A stretch of 40,652 nucleotides of DNA from an uncultured Rubrobacteraceae bacterium (GCA_902806105.1 CADCVI010000079.1:1-40652), one strand, 5' to 3'; counted from the first letter of the stretch, positions 23,029-31,845 are shown. Made by a program: numbers and translations. The notes: generated by a model from the sequence alone, not told the origin.

Positions 23029-24414
23029 CTACAGGGCCAGCACGCTCTCCTTCACCGTCTCGACGATGAACGCGAGGTCCTCTTCGGTGATGACGAGCGG
23101 CGGCGCGAGGGTGACGACGTTGTTGAACCCGGCTACGGTGTCGCCGTTCTTGCCTACGATCAGGCCGCGTTCCTTGCAGCCCGAGATGACCTTCGCGACC
23201 TTCTCGGCGGAGGCCGGGGCCTTCGTCTCCTTGTCTTCCACGAGCTCGATGCCGACGAGGAGGCCCTTCCCGCGGAGCTGGCCGACGTTCGGGTGGTCGC
23301 GGAGGTCGGAGAGCCCTTCTATTAGCTTCTCCCCCATCGTTGCCGAACGCTCGGGGAGATCCTCATCCTCCATGATCTGGAGGTTGCGGATCGCGAGGGC
23401 GCAGGCAGTCGGGTTGCCGCCGAAGGTGTTGACGTGGCGGAAGTGGGCGTACTCCTCGGTATCCATGAACTTGTCGAAGAGCTCGCGCTTCACGGCGGTC
23501 GCGGAGAGCGGCAGGTACGCGCTCGTGATGCCCTTGGCCATCGTGACGATGTCCGGCTTGATGCCGTAGTGCTGGTGGCCGAACTTCTTGCCCGTCCTGC
23601 CGAAGCCGCAGATGACCTCGTCGATGATAAGGAGGGCCCCGGTCCTCTCGCAGGCCGCCGCGACCTCCTCGACGTAGCCGTCGGGCGGGATGATGATGCC
23701 GCCGCCGGTGATCATGGGCTCCATGATGACGCCCGCGACGGTCTCGGGGAGCTCCCACTGGACCGTCCGCTCTATCTCCCCCGCGCACTCCAGGTTGCAC
23801 GCCGGGCGGTCCGAGCAGTAAGCGCAGCGGTAGCGGTCGGGGGGGGCGGCGTGCAGAAAGCCGGGGGCCAGCGGCTCGTAGCGGTACTTGCGCTGGGCCT
23901 GGCCGGTCGCGGCGAGGGAGCCCATGGTGTTGCCGTGGTAGGCGCGGTAGCGGGAGACGAACTTGTGGCGGCCCGGCTCGCCGTTCTGCTGGTGGTACTG
24001 GCGGGCTATCTTGAAGGCCACCTCGTTCGCCTCGGAGCCGGAGTTCGAGTAGTAGATGACGTACTCGTCGTCGAGCCACTCGTTGAGCTTCTCGGCGAGC
24101 TCGACGGCGGGCCTGTGGCTCATGGTGAGGGGGTAGTAGGGGAGCTTCACGAGCTGGTCGTAGGCGGCCTTCGCGAGCTCCTCGCGGCCGTAGCCCACGT
24201 TGACGCACCACAGGCCGCTCATGCCGTCGAGGTAGCGGTTGCCCTCGGTATCCCGGATCCAGGCCCCCGAGCCCTCCTCGACCATCATCGTCGGCGAGGC
24301 CTGACCGCTCCCCGGGTTGACGCGGCTCATCGCGTGCCAGACGTACCGCTGGTCCTTCTCGGCCCAGCTCTCGCCGCCGTTCGAACCGGTCTTCGTGCCC
24401 TTCTGAGTATCCAC
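23029..24414 (-). CDS. Class III aminotransferase (putrescine/omega-amino acid type)
   Basis: 461 aa PLP-dependent omega-aminotransferase of the group that includes putrescine-pyruvate (SpuC-like), beta-alanine-pyruvate and taurine-pyruvate enzymes. Asp265 (LLIIDEVICGFGRTGK) and PLP Lys294 (DIVTMAKGITSAYLPL) are clear; GLWCVNVGYGREELA and SNSGSEANEVAFK mark the subfamily, and NTFGGNPTACALA fits the phosphate-contact loop. GTG 24414 has GAGGAGG about 4 nt upstream. As first gene of the block it could convert putrescine to 4-aminobutanal, feeding GABA formation, or handle another amine. Four Cys (197, 200, 206, 210) form a CxxC-x5-C-x3-C cluster comparable to that in gabT. Substrate uncertain. 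Confidence 0.85.
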   Translation of the reverse strand: MDTQKGTKTGSNGGESWAEKDQRYVWHAMSRVNPGSGQASPTMMVEEGSGAWIRDTEGNRYLDGMSGLWCVNVGYGREELAKAAYDQLVKLPYYPLTMSHRPAVELAEKLNEWLDDEYVIYYSNSGSEANEVAFKIARQYHQQNGEPGRHKFVSRYRAYHGNTMGSLAATGQAQRKYRYEPLAPGFLHAAPPDRYRCAYCSDRPACNLECAGEIERTVQWELPETVAGVIMEPMITGGGIIIPPDGYVEEVAAACERTGALLIIDEVICGFGRTGKKFGHQHYGIKPDIVTMAKGITSAYLPLSATAVKRELFDKFMDTEEYAHFRHVNTFGGNPTACALAIRNLQIMEDEDLPERSATMGEKLIEGLSDLRDHPNVGQLRGKGLLVGIELVEDKETKAPASAEKVAKVISGCKERGLIVGKNGDTVAGFNNVVTLAPPLVITEEDLAFIVETVKESVLAL

Positions 24415-24731
24415 GACCCCTCCTCTGTCAATCCCTCTCGCCTGACCAGTATCCTACGGCGCTCCTCCCGCGCAAGCCCGTGCCCCTCGGCGACCGGTCC
24501 CGAAACGTGACCGGCCCGCGGCGTCCCGAAACCCTTCGCCAGGGCCTGTCCTGCGTCAACGCCCTGCTCAGTGGCGACGCAGGCACCGGGCCGCATGCGG
24601 GGGCGCGGTCTTGGAGGCCATTCATCCGCCCGGTGTCCCGGCCACCCCTGTCAAGAGCTTCCGCGTCTCTGCTTGGACCAACCGTAGCTTACAGCAGCTC
24701 AGGAGCGGGCGTGCGGGGGCGGGGCGCCGGG
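24415..24731. other. 317-bp gap upstream of the aminotransferase gene
   Basis: Between the stop of the TRIC/UPF0126 gene and the aminotransferase start, both minus strand. No credible gene. On the minus strand TTGACA occurs twice (near 24652 and 24430), but no convincing -10 pairs with either. The stretch 24500-24620 is full of short GC-rich inverted repeats and may form a structured leader; I cannot match it to a known riboswitch. Confidence 0.4.
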
Positions 24732-25370
24732 CTACGCGTCTCCCTTGAGCCTGCCGCGCGGCGTGGGGCGGTCGCCGAAGGTAACGGAGGGGGCGTTTAG
24801 GTCGTAGCGGATGGCGGCGAGGCGGAGGGCGAAGATCAGGGCCATGGAGGTCGGCACGGTGATGGTGCCGGGTATGTCGAACCGGGTGAGCACGACGAAG
24901 AGGGTGGCGCCGGCGATGGCGGCTGTCGCGTAGATCTCCTTGCGAAGAACGAGGGGCACCTCGGCGCACAGGACGTCGCGCAGCGCACCCCCGACGATGC
25001 CGGTCATCACGCCCATGACGACGACGATGGGGGCCGGGACGCCGTAGAGCTCCGCCGTCTGGGCTCCGGTTATGGTGAAGAGCGAGAGGCCGAAGGCGTC
25101 GGCGACGAGCAGGGAGCCTTCCGGGGGCCTGAAGAACCTGACGTAGATCAGGATAGCGGCGGCAGCGCTCAGGATGGCGAGGAGGTACGTAGGGTCGGAG
25201 ATCCAGAACGCCTGGCGGTCGAGCAGGACGTCGCGCAGCGTCCCCCCTCCGACCGCCGTGACGATGGCGACCACCAGGATGCCGAAGAGGTCCATCCCCT
25301 TGCGCCCGGCCGTCAGCGCGCCGCTGATCGCGAAGACCGCGACGCCGAACATGTCGAGCAGGTAGATCAT
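24732..25370 (-). CDS. UPF0126 / TRIC-type membrane protein
   Basis: About 212 aa, six to seven helices. Two internal repeats each contain the glycine-rich signature: first GILVVAIVTAVGGGTLRDVL with the following Trp strand FWISDPTYLL, then VMGVMTGIVGGALRDVL followed by AEVPLVLRKEIYA. This pair defines the UPF0126 (YicG/YadS) family, prokaryotic TRIC-type cation channels. It probably conducts K+ or another monovalent ion across the membrane. I start it at ATG 25370, where the first helix begins; the frame is open to 25484 and the ribosome site is poor, so the start is uncertain. It is divergent from the MBL hydrolase gene. No operon partner. Confidence 0.85.
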   Translation of the reverse strand: MIYLLDMFGVAVFAISGALTAGRKGMDLFGILVVAIVTAVGGGTLRDVLLDRQAFWISDPTYLLAILSAAAAILIYVRFFRPPEGSLLVADAFGLSLFTITGAQTAELYGVPAPIVVVMGVMTGIVGGALRDVLCAEVPLVLRKEIYATAAIAGATLFVVLTRFDIPGTITVPTSMALIFALRLAAIRYDLNAPSVTFGDRPTPRGRLKGDA

Positions 25371-25516
25371 CTTCTCGAAGGGAGCGTCATAAGGGCACGA
25401 ACCGGAACCAACATGGCTCTCTATATACACCAGCGAAGGGTCGCGGACAGGCCGCCGCTTGCGTTCGAGCCGCGGGTGGTACACCTACGGTTCACCAGGC
25501 GAAGAAGGAGGCCCCA

Positions 25517-26218
25517 TTGGCTGGACCCCAGCGAATCGCATCCGGCGTGTACCGGGTGGACGCGATAGGCATCTCGAACACCATCTCCGTGCTGCTGATC
25601 GAGGGCGAGGACGGCTGGACGCTGGTGGATTCCGGCGTCGGGTCGAGCCCGGGCCGCATCCGGGAGGCGCTTGGTTCCCTGGGCGGAGCCCCCGAGAGCC
25701 TCAAGAGGATCTACCTGACCCACCACCACCCCGACCACATCGGCGGCCTGCCGGGCCTCAGGGAGTGGGCACCGGGGGCTGAGTTGATCTCCTCCGGGAG
25801 GGAGGCGGAGATGATCTCCGGCGAACACCCGCCGGACCCGGCGAGCAACCCCGTGTTCGCCCGCATGTTCCGCAACCAGAAGCTCCCGACCGCCCCCATC
25901 GACAGGACGGTCGCCGACGGAGACACGGTGGCGGGCTTTCGCGTCGTCTCCACGCCGGGACACACGAGCGGCCACACCTCGCTCATCAGGGACGAGGACG
26001 GCCTGCTCTTCACCGGCGACGCCTTCGGCGCCCTGACGAGCAGCAGGCCGACGGTCGGGGGAATAAAGGCGTTCTGCACGGACCCGAAAGCCGCCCGGCG
26101 CTCGGCGGAGAAGCTTCTCGGCGAGGACTTCGACACCGTGGTCATGACCCACGGCAGGCCCCTCATCGCGGGCGCACGCCGCCAGATCCGCGAATCCGTC
26201 GCCCGCTGCCACTACTAA
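25517..26218 (+). CDS. MBL-fold metallo-hydrolase
   Basis: 233 aa metallo-beta-lactamase-fold hydrolase. The zinc-binding HxHxDH motif is THHHPDHIGG (about residues 71-80); later ligands are His in TPGHTSGHTSL, Asp in LLFTGDAFG and the C-terminal His in VVMTHGRPL, so a two-metal centre is complete. It has no signal peptide and no extra domain, which suggests a cytosolic glyoxalase II-like or thioester/lactone hydrolase; the substrate is unknown. TTG 25517 has AAGGAGG 5 nt upstream, fixing the start. The next gene on the strand, a CPBP protease, starts 57 nt after its stop and may be co-transcribed. Confidence 0.88.
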   Translation: MAGPQRIASGVYRVDAIGISNTISVLLIEGEDGWTLVDSGVGSSPGRIREALGSLGGAPESLKRIYLTHHHPDHIGGLPGLREWAPGAELISSGREAEMISGEHPPDPASNPVFARMFRNQKLPTAPIDRTVADGDTVAGFRVVSTPGHTSGHTSLIRDEDGLLFTGDAFGALTSSRPTVGGIKAFCTDPKAARRSAEKLLGEDFDTVVMTHGRPLIAGARRQIRESVARCHY

Positions 26219-26275
26219 CGAAGAAACGGCAGGATAGAATCCCGCGCGTCGTGGTCCTTCGGGTCGGGAGATGCT

Positions 26276-27268
26276 TTGGGGTTTTTTCGTAACGAGGGAG
26301 AGAACCGGCCGAGGGCATTCTGGCGCGTGCTGTTCCAGATTCTCGTGTACTTCACCATACAGCTGTTCTTCGGCGTCATCGCCCTCACGACCCTCGTGCT
26401 GGTCTCCGGGGGCCTCCCGGAGCTCGGGGGCGGGGGGATAGGTCTGGGCTCCTCGCCGGTAGCCCTGGTCCTGGGCGGCCTCCTGAGCCTCGGGGCGGCG
26501 CTGGTGAGCGTGTGGCTTGCCGGGCGTTTCCTGGACCGGCGTCCCTTCTCCGGGTTCGGGCTCGTGCTGAACCGGGGCTGGTGGGTCGACTTCGGGTTCG
26601 GGCTCGTGCTCGGGGCGCTGCTCATGACGGGGATCTTCCTCGTCGAGCTTGCGGCCGGCTGGATCCGTATCACCGACACGCTCGCGACCGCGGACGGAAC
26701 GTCGTCCTTTCTCCCGGCGATCCTCGCCCCCCTGTTCCTGTTTCTGTGCGTCGGCTTCGGGGAGGAGCTCGTCTCCCGGGGCTACCACCTAAAGAACATG
26801 GCCGAGGGGCTGAACCACCCGAGAATCGGGCCGCGAGGCGCGATCCTCCTGGCCTGGATCCTGTCTTCTTCCGTCTTCGGCCTCGCCCACCTCGCGAACC
26901 CGGGTAGCACCCTCGTCAGCACGGTCAACATAGCCTTCGCCGGTCTCCTCCTCGGCGTCGGTTACGTCCTGACCGGCAGCCTCGCGATCCCCATCGGCCT
27001 GCACATCACCTGGAATTTCTTCCAGGGCAACGTCTTCGGCTTCCCGGTCAGCGGCATGGACGACATAGGCGCCACGTTCTTCGAGATAAGCCAGGGCGGC
27101 CCGACCTCCATCACCGGCGGCGCCTTCGGCCCCGAAGCCGGCCTCGTCGACATCATCTCGTCCGTGGTCGGGAGCTTCCTCATCGTGCTATGGGTACGCT
27201 TTCGCTCCGGCAAGGCGACCCTCGAAACCTCCATCGCCGAGCCGCCGGTCCAGAAGACGAAGGGCTAG
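26276..27268 (+). CDS. CPBP-family intramembrane metalloprotease (Abi/Rce1-like)
   Basis: 330 aa, about eight hydrophobic helices. The CPBP active-site motifs are all present: Glu163-Glu164-x-x-x-Arg168 in FGEELVSRGYHL, Phe201-x-x-x-His205 in VFGLAHLANP, and His-x-x-x-Asn in GLHITWNFFQG. Family members are glutamate-type intramembrane endopeptidases (Rce1 cleaves prenylated CAAX proteins; bacterial ones act in bacteriocin immunity or signalling). The substrate here is unknown. The start is TTG 26276 with GGGAG 5 nt upstream. Its TAG stop overlaps the stop of the convergent MOSC gene: the palindrome CTAG at 27265-27268 serves both strands. Confidence 0.9.
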   Translation: MGFFRNEGENRPRAFWRVLFQILVYFTIQLFFGVIALTTLVLVSGGLPELGGGGIGLGSSPVALVLGGLLSLGAALVSVWLAGRFLDRRPFSGFGLVLNRGWWVDFGFGLVLGALLMTGIFLVELAAGWIRITDTLATADGTSSFLPAILAPLFLFLCVGFGEELVSRGYHLKNMAEGLNHPRIGPRGAILLAWILSSSVFGLAHLANPGSTLVSTVNIAFAGLLLGVGYVLTGSLAIPIGLHITWNFFQGNVFGFPVSGMDDIGATFFEISQGGPTSITGGAFGPEAGLVDIISSVVGSFLIVLWVRFRSGKATLETSIAEPPVQKTKG

Positions 27269-28020
27269 TCCAGCTCCACCCGGTCTCCGCGCCGGACGCG
27301 GCCACCCTTCAAGACCCGAGCGTAGACACCCACCCGGTTGTCGTTGTGGGCGTAGGTCGTGCTCATGATCTTCGGGTCCTTCGGCAGTTCACCCTGCGCG
27401 AGCGTCGTCATCACGCAACGATCCACGGGGTCGGTGACCTCGAGGACCACCTCTTTTCCAAGGCGGAGGGCACGGCCGATCCAGCCATCCTCCACGAACC
27501 CCGTCTCGCCGGAGTCGAGCCCCACGACGACGTTCGGCCGGAACCGGCGAACATCGAAGTCCCCCGCCGGGTAGAGCCCGCGCAGCCCCTCCAGAGAGGC
27601 GGTAGTCAGGAGATGGACCATGCCGAGGTCGAAGAAGGGATCTTCCCCTGCTTCTTCGAGGTACACCTCCCTGCCGAACGCCTCGGAGAGCAGGCGGTCG
27701 CGCCCCGGGTGGTCCCCGGCGACGACGCTCCCGTCCGGGGTCGAGATCCTCAACGACGAGGCCCCGCCAGCCTCCGTACCACCCTCCAGCCTCGCCGCGA
27801 AGGAGAACAGGTCCTGCCACCCGGCCCTCTTGGCGTTTCGTATCTGCCCGCTCCCTGCGTCCACCACGGCGTATGCCCGGTCCCCGGGTATGCCCCATCC
27901 TGTAAACTCGGCCTCCCGCAGCTCTTCCCCCAGCAAGCTCTTCACAGGGTAGCGCCACAGCGCCGCCACCGAGCCGATGCCGGGAGCACGTTCCCCCGGC
28001 GAACCTTCTTCTGCGCGCAA
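27265..28020 (-). CDS. MOSC domain protein (molybdenum cofactor sulfurase-like)
   Basis: 251 aa. Residues 13-60 are the MOSC N-terminal beta barrel (VAALWRYPVKSLLGEELREA, then GIPGDRAYAVVD), followed by the MOSC domain (about 110-250) with FRPNVVVGLDSGETGF, the conserved Cys in DPVDRCVMTTLAQGE, and GVYARVLKGGRVRRGDRVEL at the end. Proteins of this form, like YcbX and the mARC family, bind the molybdenum cofactor through that Cys and reduce N-hydroxylated compounds, or bind sulfur. The start is TTG 28020 with AAGGAGG just upstream. It is divergent from the MFS gene. No Moco synthesis genes are in the window. Confidence 0.88.
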   Translation of the reverse strand: MRAEEGSPGERAPGIGSVAALWRYPVKSLLGEELREAEFTGWGIPGDRAYAVVDAGSGQIRNAKRAGWQDLFSFAARLEGGTEAGGASSLRISTPDGSVVAGDHPGRDRLLSEAFGREVYLEEAGEDPFFDLGMVHLLTTASLEGLRGLYPAGDFDVRRFRPNVVVGLDSGETGFVEDGWIGRALRLGKEVVLEVTDPVDRCVMTTLAQGELPKDPKIMSTTYAHNDNRVGVYARVLKGGRVRRGDRVELD

Positions 28021-28237
28021 GCTCCTCCTTCAGGGACGACAGGGTCACATGCTACCGCCCAAGCTCCGCGACCGCGACCGCCCCGACGCACCCGAGCCGC
28101 CGAAACCGGATGCCGCGGCTCCGCAACGGTACGTCGTCCGGCCAGGACCGGCCGCAACCCCGCGGGCGGGCGGTACGCTTCGTCCTTCCCCAGCTCGCCG
28201 CGCGGCAGGTCTCGCATCGGGGCTTCGGGATGGGGGC

Positions 28238-28243
28238 TATGAT
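28238..28243 (+). promoter_or_regulatory. -10 box for a leaderless MFS-transporter mRNA
   Basis: TATGAT is followed by 6 nt and then GTG 28250. No ribosome site precedes the GTG. The spacing fits transcription starting at the start codon. No good -35 is visible. Confidence 0.5.
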
Positions 28244-28249
28244 CTGCGG

Positions 28250-29521
28250 GTGAAGGGACGAACAGGAGGGACGGGGCTGCGCGGGGTACTCCCCGCCTTC
28301 GATCGGCGGGTATGGCTGCTCCTTGCGGCGATGCTCGTCTTCCGGTTCGGGCAGGGGCTCTACTATCCGTTCTCCACGATTTATTTCCACAACGTCGTGG
28401 GCATCCCGCTCTCCCTGATCGGGGCCGGCCTCGGGACGCTGGCCGCGTCGAGCGTCGTCTCGGGGCTCGTCTCCGGCCCCCTCGCCGACCGCCACGGCCG
28501 CAAACCGCTCGTCCTGCTCGCCCTCGCCGGGAACGCTACGACGTTCCTCGCCTTCGCGTTCGTCGAAGGCTTCTGGGGCTACCTCGCCGTGTGCGTGCTC
28601 GCCGGGCTCGCGGGGGCGAGCATGTTCGACGCGGCCCGCAACGCCATGGTCGCGGACGTAACCCCGGTGCACGAGAGGGCCCGGGCCTACGGCCTCGTCC
28701 GGGTCGGCGGGAACGTCGGTTGGGCGCTAGGGCCCCTGGTCGCGGGGGTCCTCGCCGCCTCGGCAGGGGCCTCGGGGGGCGCGTACCGGGCGATGTTCGC
28801 CGGGGCCTCGGCCCTGACGCTCGTGGTCCTCTGCGCGATGGCGCTCGCCCTTAGCGAGTCGCTGCCGGGGGCTGGCAAGAAGGGGGCCGCGGCCTCGCGC
28901 GCCGTCCCCGTCTCGGGGCTCCGGGCCGCGTTCGCCGACGGACCGTTCGTGGTGCTGCTCGGGGTGGGGTTCCTGCTCTACTACGTTTTTACGCAGGACT
29001 GGCAGGCGCTGCCGGTGTACTCGAAGAACTTCCTGGGCCTGACGGACGCCGAGGTCGGGTACTTTCTCGCCGGTAACGGCCTGATGGTGGTGCTGCTCCA
29101 GCTGCCGGTCTCGTACCTGCTCGACGGGCGCTCCAAGGTCGCGGCCCTCGGGGTAGCGGCGGCGCTCTTCGCGGCCTCCTCGGCGACGCTGCTCCTCGCG
29201 GACGGGTTCTGGGGGGTGCTGCTCGCCTTCGCCGGGTTCTTCACGCTCGCGGAGATGATCCTGGAGGTCGCCGGGGCCTCCCTCGCCGCCGAGCTCGCCC
29301 CCGAGGGCCGGCGCGGCACCTACCTCGCCCTCTTCGGCTGCTGCTTCGGCGCCTCCTACGGCCTGAGCCCCATCGTAGCCGGCACCCTCCTCGACGCACG
29401 GATCCCGACGGCGATCTGGACGGTACAGCTCGCCGCCGCCGCGCTCGCCGCCCTCGGGCTCCTGGGGCTCGCGTTCCTCAGACGCCGGCCCTCGAAGTAC
29501 GGCAAACAGGGGAGCGCATAG
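28250..29521 (+). CDS. MFS transporter
   Basis: 423 aa from GTG 28250, twelve hydrophobic helices expected. Typical major-facilitator marks are the loop 2-3 motif GPLADRHGRKPLVLLAL, an early helix FRFGQGLYYPFSTIYF and VRVGGNVGWALGPLVAGV in helix 5 (motif C-like, common in H+-driven drug efflux pumps). It most likely exports a small molecule by proton antiport; the substrate is unknown. The frame is open far upstream to 27977, but that part is basic, Pro-rich and overlaps the divergent MOSC gene, so it is not coding. The leaderless-type TATGAT box fixes the start at the GTG. It ends 79 bp from the convergent LOV phosphatase gene. Confidence 0.88.
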   Translation: MKGRTGGTGLRGVLPAFDRRVWLLLAAMLVFRFGQGLYYPFSTIYFHNVVGIPLSLIGAGLGTLAASSVVSGLVSGPLADRHGRKPLVLLALAGNATTFLAFAFVEGFWGYLAVCVLAGLAGASMFDAARNAMVADVTPVHERARAYGLVRVGGNVGWALGPLVAGVLAASAGASGGAYRAMFAGASALTLVVLCAMALALSESLPGAGKKGAAASRAVPVSGLRAAFADGPFVVLLGVGFLLYYVFTQDWQALPVYSKNFLGLTDAEVGYFLAGNGLMVVLLQLPVSYLLDGRSKVAALGVAAALFAASSATLLLADGFWGVLLAFAGFFTLAEMILEVAGASLAAELAPEGRRGTYLALFGCCFGASYGLSPIVAGTLLDARIPTAIWTVQLAAAALAALGLLGLAFLRRRPSKYGKQGSA

Positions 29522-29600
29522 CGTAATCGCTCCACACGACGGGAGCACGACCACGGTCGATGCCGTTGCGGGGTTGGGAGGGTGTTCCCTGGAGCCTGGT

Positions 29601-31808
29601 TTACCTTGCTTGCAGCACCAGAACGGCCACGTCGTCGTTGAGGTCGTCCTCCTGGAAGCGGCGGATCTCCTCTTCCAGACGCGCGGTCAGGGCTTCTGCG
29701 TCGAGGCCGGCCGAGTTGCTGAGGAGGTCTGCGAGTCGTTCTTCCCCGAAGAAGGTGCCGTCCGGGGCGCGGGCCTCCGTGACGCCGTCGGTGAACAGCA
29801 CGAGCGTGTCGCCGGGCTCCATCCTGACGTCCTGCTCGGTCAGCTTCGGGTCGGCGAAGATGCCCATGGCCCGGCCGGCGTACCCGATGGTCCGGACCTC
29901 GCCGTCCGGCCGGAGCAGCACGGGCGCGGGGTGGCCGCCGCGGGAGACGGAGACCCATGCCCCGTGCTCGTCGGGGACGAGGCGCGCGTAAGCGACGGTG
30001 CAGAACTTCCCGTGCTCGCGCTCCCTGCCGTGGCGCAGCATCGCGTCGTTGAGGTCGGTGAGGATGGAGGCCGGACGGGTGCGGTGCATCGCGGCGGCCC
30101 GGATGGTGTAGCGGGCGAGGGCCAGAACCGCCGCCGCCTCGGGCCCCTTGCCGCTGACGTCCCCTATGGCGACGCCCCACGCGCGCGCCCTCCCCTCGCC
30201 GGTCTCCCCTTCGCGGCGCTCGCTCACGTCGAACAGGTCGTAGAAGTCGCCGCCGATGTTCGCCTCGCTGGCGGGGAGGTAGAGCAACCCGACCTCGAAG
30301 CCGGGTATCTCCGGGAGGTAGGTCGGCAGGAGGCTACCCTGCAGGGCGCGGGCGACCCGGCTCTGGGAGGCGTACAAACGGGCGTTGTCGATGGCCGAGG
30401 CGCAGCGGGCGGCGAGGCTCTCCGCGAGCGAGAGGTCCTCGGGGTCGTAGCGCGAGCCGGGCTTGTTGCGGGCGAAGGTTATGGTCCCGAGCGTCCGGCC
30501 CCGGGCGATAAGGGGCGCACAGATGGAGGAGCGGGGGTGGAGACGCCGGACGAGGGCGCGGTGCGCCTCGTCCCGGTGGCCGCTGGCCAGAATCTCCGCC
30601 TCCGAGAGCAGCACGGCCTCCCCCGCGCGGAGCACCGAGGCGGAGACGCGCGCCGCGTCTTCGAGGCTCTGAGCGTCGTGCTCCCGGTACGGTGCGAGCT
30701 CGCGGAGGGCGTCCTCCTCCCTCGGGTCGGCGTGGGCGGAGGCGAGCTGGCGCAGGGAGCCATCCTCCCCGAGGACGTCCACGAGACAGAAGTCGGCGAA
30801 CTCGGGGATGGTCAGGCGGGCGACGCGCGCGAGGGTCGCCTTGAAATCCAGGGATGCGGAGAGGACCGTCCCGGCCCGCGCCTGCAGGGCGAGGCGTCTG
30901 CGGGCGGTCTCGGCCTCCCCCCGGGCGGCCTTCTCCCGGTTCAGCAGCCGCTCGCGCTCCTCCTCGTCCCTCTTGCGCTCGGTCACGTCCAGGATCGTCC
31001 CTATAAACCGGGTGGCGCGCCCGCCCTCGAAGATCGCGCGTCCGCGCGCCACCACCCAGCGCACGGTTCCGTCCGGCCCGTTCGTCCTGTACTCCGTCGA
31101 GAACTCGTCGCTGTTCGAGGGGTCGAGGGCCTGCTCGGCCACCCGGGCGACGCGCTCGCGGTCTTCGGCGTGGATCATCTGCAGGGACGAGTCGTAGTTC
31201 ACCCTGGCGTCGGGGGGGAGGCCGAAGATCTCCCGGCACCTCTCGTCCCACCGGAGCTCATCGGTGATGGGGTCGTAGTCCCACGTCCCGAGCCCCGTGG
31301 CCTGGGTGGCCAGACGCAAACGCTCCTCGCTCTTCGCGAGCTTCTCTTCTACCCGCTTGCGCTCCGTAACATCGTCCTGCACCCCGACGAAGTTCACGAT
31401 CCTCCCGTATTCGTCGCGCACCGGCGAGACCGAGAGCTCGTTGTAGAAGAGCGTGCCGTCCTTGCGGTAGTTGCGCAGGACTACCCGCAGCTCCTTTCCC
31501 TCCCGGACGGCGGCCCGCAGGTCGGCGAGGGCCTGCTGGTCGCGGTCTTCCCGCTGCAGAAAGCGGCAGTTCTGTCCGATCACCTCTGCCGCCGGGTAGC
31601 CGGTCGTGAGCTCGAAGGCCGGGTTCACGTAGACTATCGGGTTGTCGGGACGCAGGGCGTCCGTGATGACGACGCCGCTGGCGCTGGATCTTATGGCCCG
31701 GTCGAGGAGACGCCTGGCTTCCCTGGCGTTGGTCTCCCCTATCGCCTGCTCGAGACCGGGCCTCTCGTAAAACTCGTACTGCCTCATTGGGACCATTCTA
31801 CAACCCAT
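29601..31808 (-). CDS. LOV-PAS-GAF-SpoIIE phosphatase (blue-light RsbU-like)
   Basis: 735 aa soluble signalling protein. Domains: LOV-type PAS (about 35-150), second PAS/PAC (160-280), GAF (310-480) and SpoIIE PP2C phosphatase (490-735). The LOV core carries GQNCRFLQ with photo-adduct Cys81, flavin-contact Asn113 (RNYRKDG) and Asn123 (FYNELS), and the signalling Gln144 (FVGVQDDVTE), so FMN binding and light response are expected. The PP2C part has GGDFYD (519-524), GDVSGKGPEAA, FTDGVTEAR and DDVAVLVL, the metal-binding Asp set. RsbU-type phosphatases dephosphorylate anti-anti-sigma factors; no partner gene is in the window. ATG 31808 is drawn; ATG 31787 is possible, and no ribosome site decides. 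It is divergent from sodA. Confidence 0.9.
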   Translation of the reverse strand: MGCRMVPMRQYEFYERPGLEQAIGETNAREARRLLDRAIRSSASGVVITDALRPDNPIVYVNPAFELTTGYPAAEVIGQNCRFLQREDRDQQALADLRAAVREGKELRVVLRNYRKDGTLFYNELSVSPVRDEYGRIVNFVGVQDDVTERKRVEEKLAKSEERLRLATQATGLGTWDYDPITDELRWDERCREIFGLPPDARVNYDSSLQMIHAEDRERVARVAEQALDPSNSDEFSTEYRTNGPDGTVRWVVARGRAIFEGGRATRFIGTILDVTERKRDEEERERLLNREKAARGEAETARRRLALQARAGTVLSASLDFKATLARVARLTIPEFADFCLVDVLGEDGSLRQLASAHADPREEDALRELAPYREHDAQSLEDAARVSASVLRAGEAVLLSEAEILASGHRDEAHRALVRRLHPRSSICAPLIARGRTLGTITFARNKPGSRYDPEDLSLAESLAARCASAIDNARLYASQSRVARALQGSLLPTYLPEIPGFEVGLLYLPASEANIGGDFYDLFDVSERREGETGEGRARAWGVAIGDVSGKGPEAAAVLALARYTIRAAAMHRTRPASILTDLNDAMLRHGREREHGKFCTVAYARLVPDEHGAWVSVSRGGHPAPVLLRPDGEVRTIGYAGRAMGIFADPKLTEQDVRMEPGDTLVLFTDGVTEARAPDGTFFGEERLADLLSNSAGLDAEALTARLEEEIRRFQEDDLNDDVAVLVLQAR

Positions 31809-31830
31809 GCCCCGGGCTCTGCCGTTATAT

Positions 31831-31845
31831 CCCGAGACGTTCGGG
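31831..31845. promoter_or_regulatory. Small inverted repeat between the LOV phosphatase gene and sodA
   Basis: CCCGA (31831-31835) and TCGGG (31841-31845) around GACGT, in the 77-bp gap between divergent genes. It is possibly an operator, next to the AT-rich TATGTATTTATG where the sodA promoter should lie. Confidence 0.3.
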
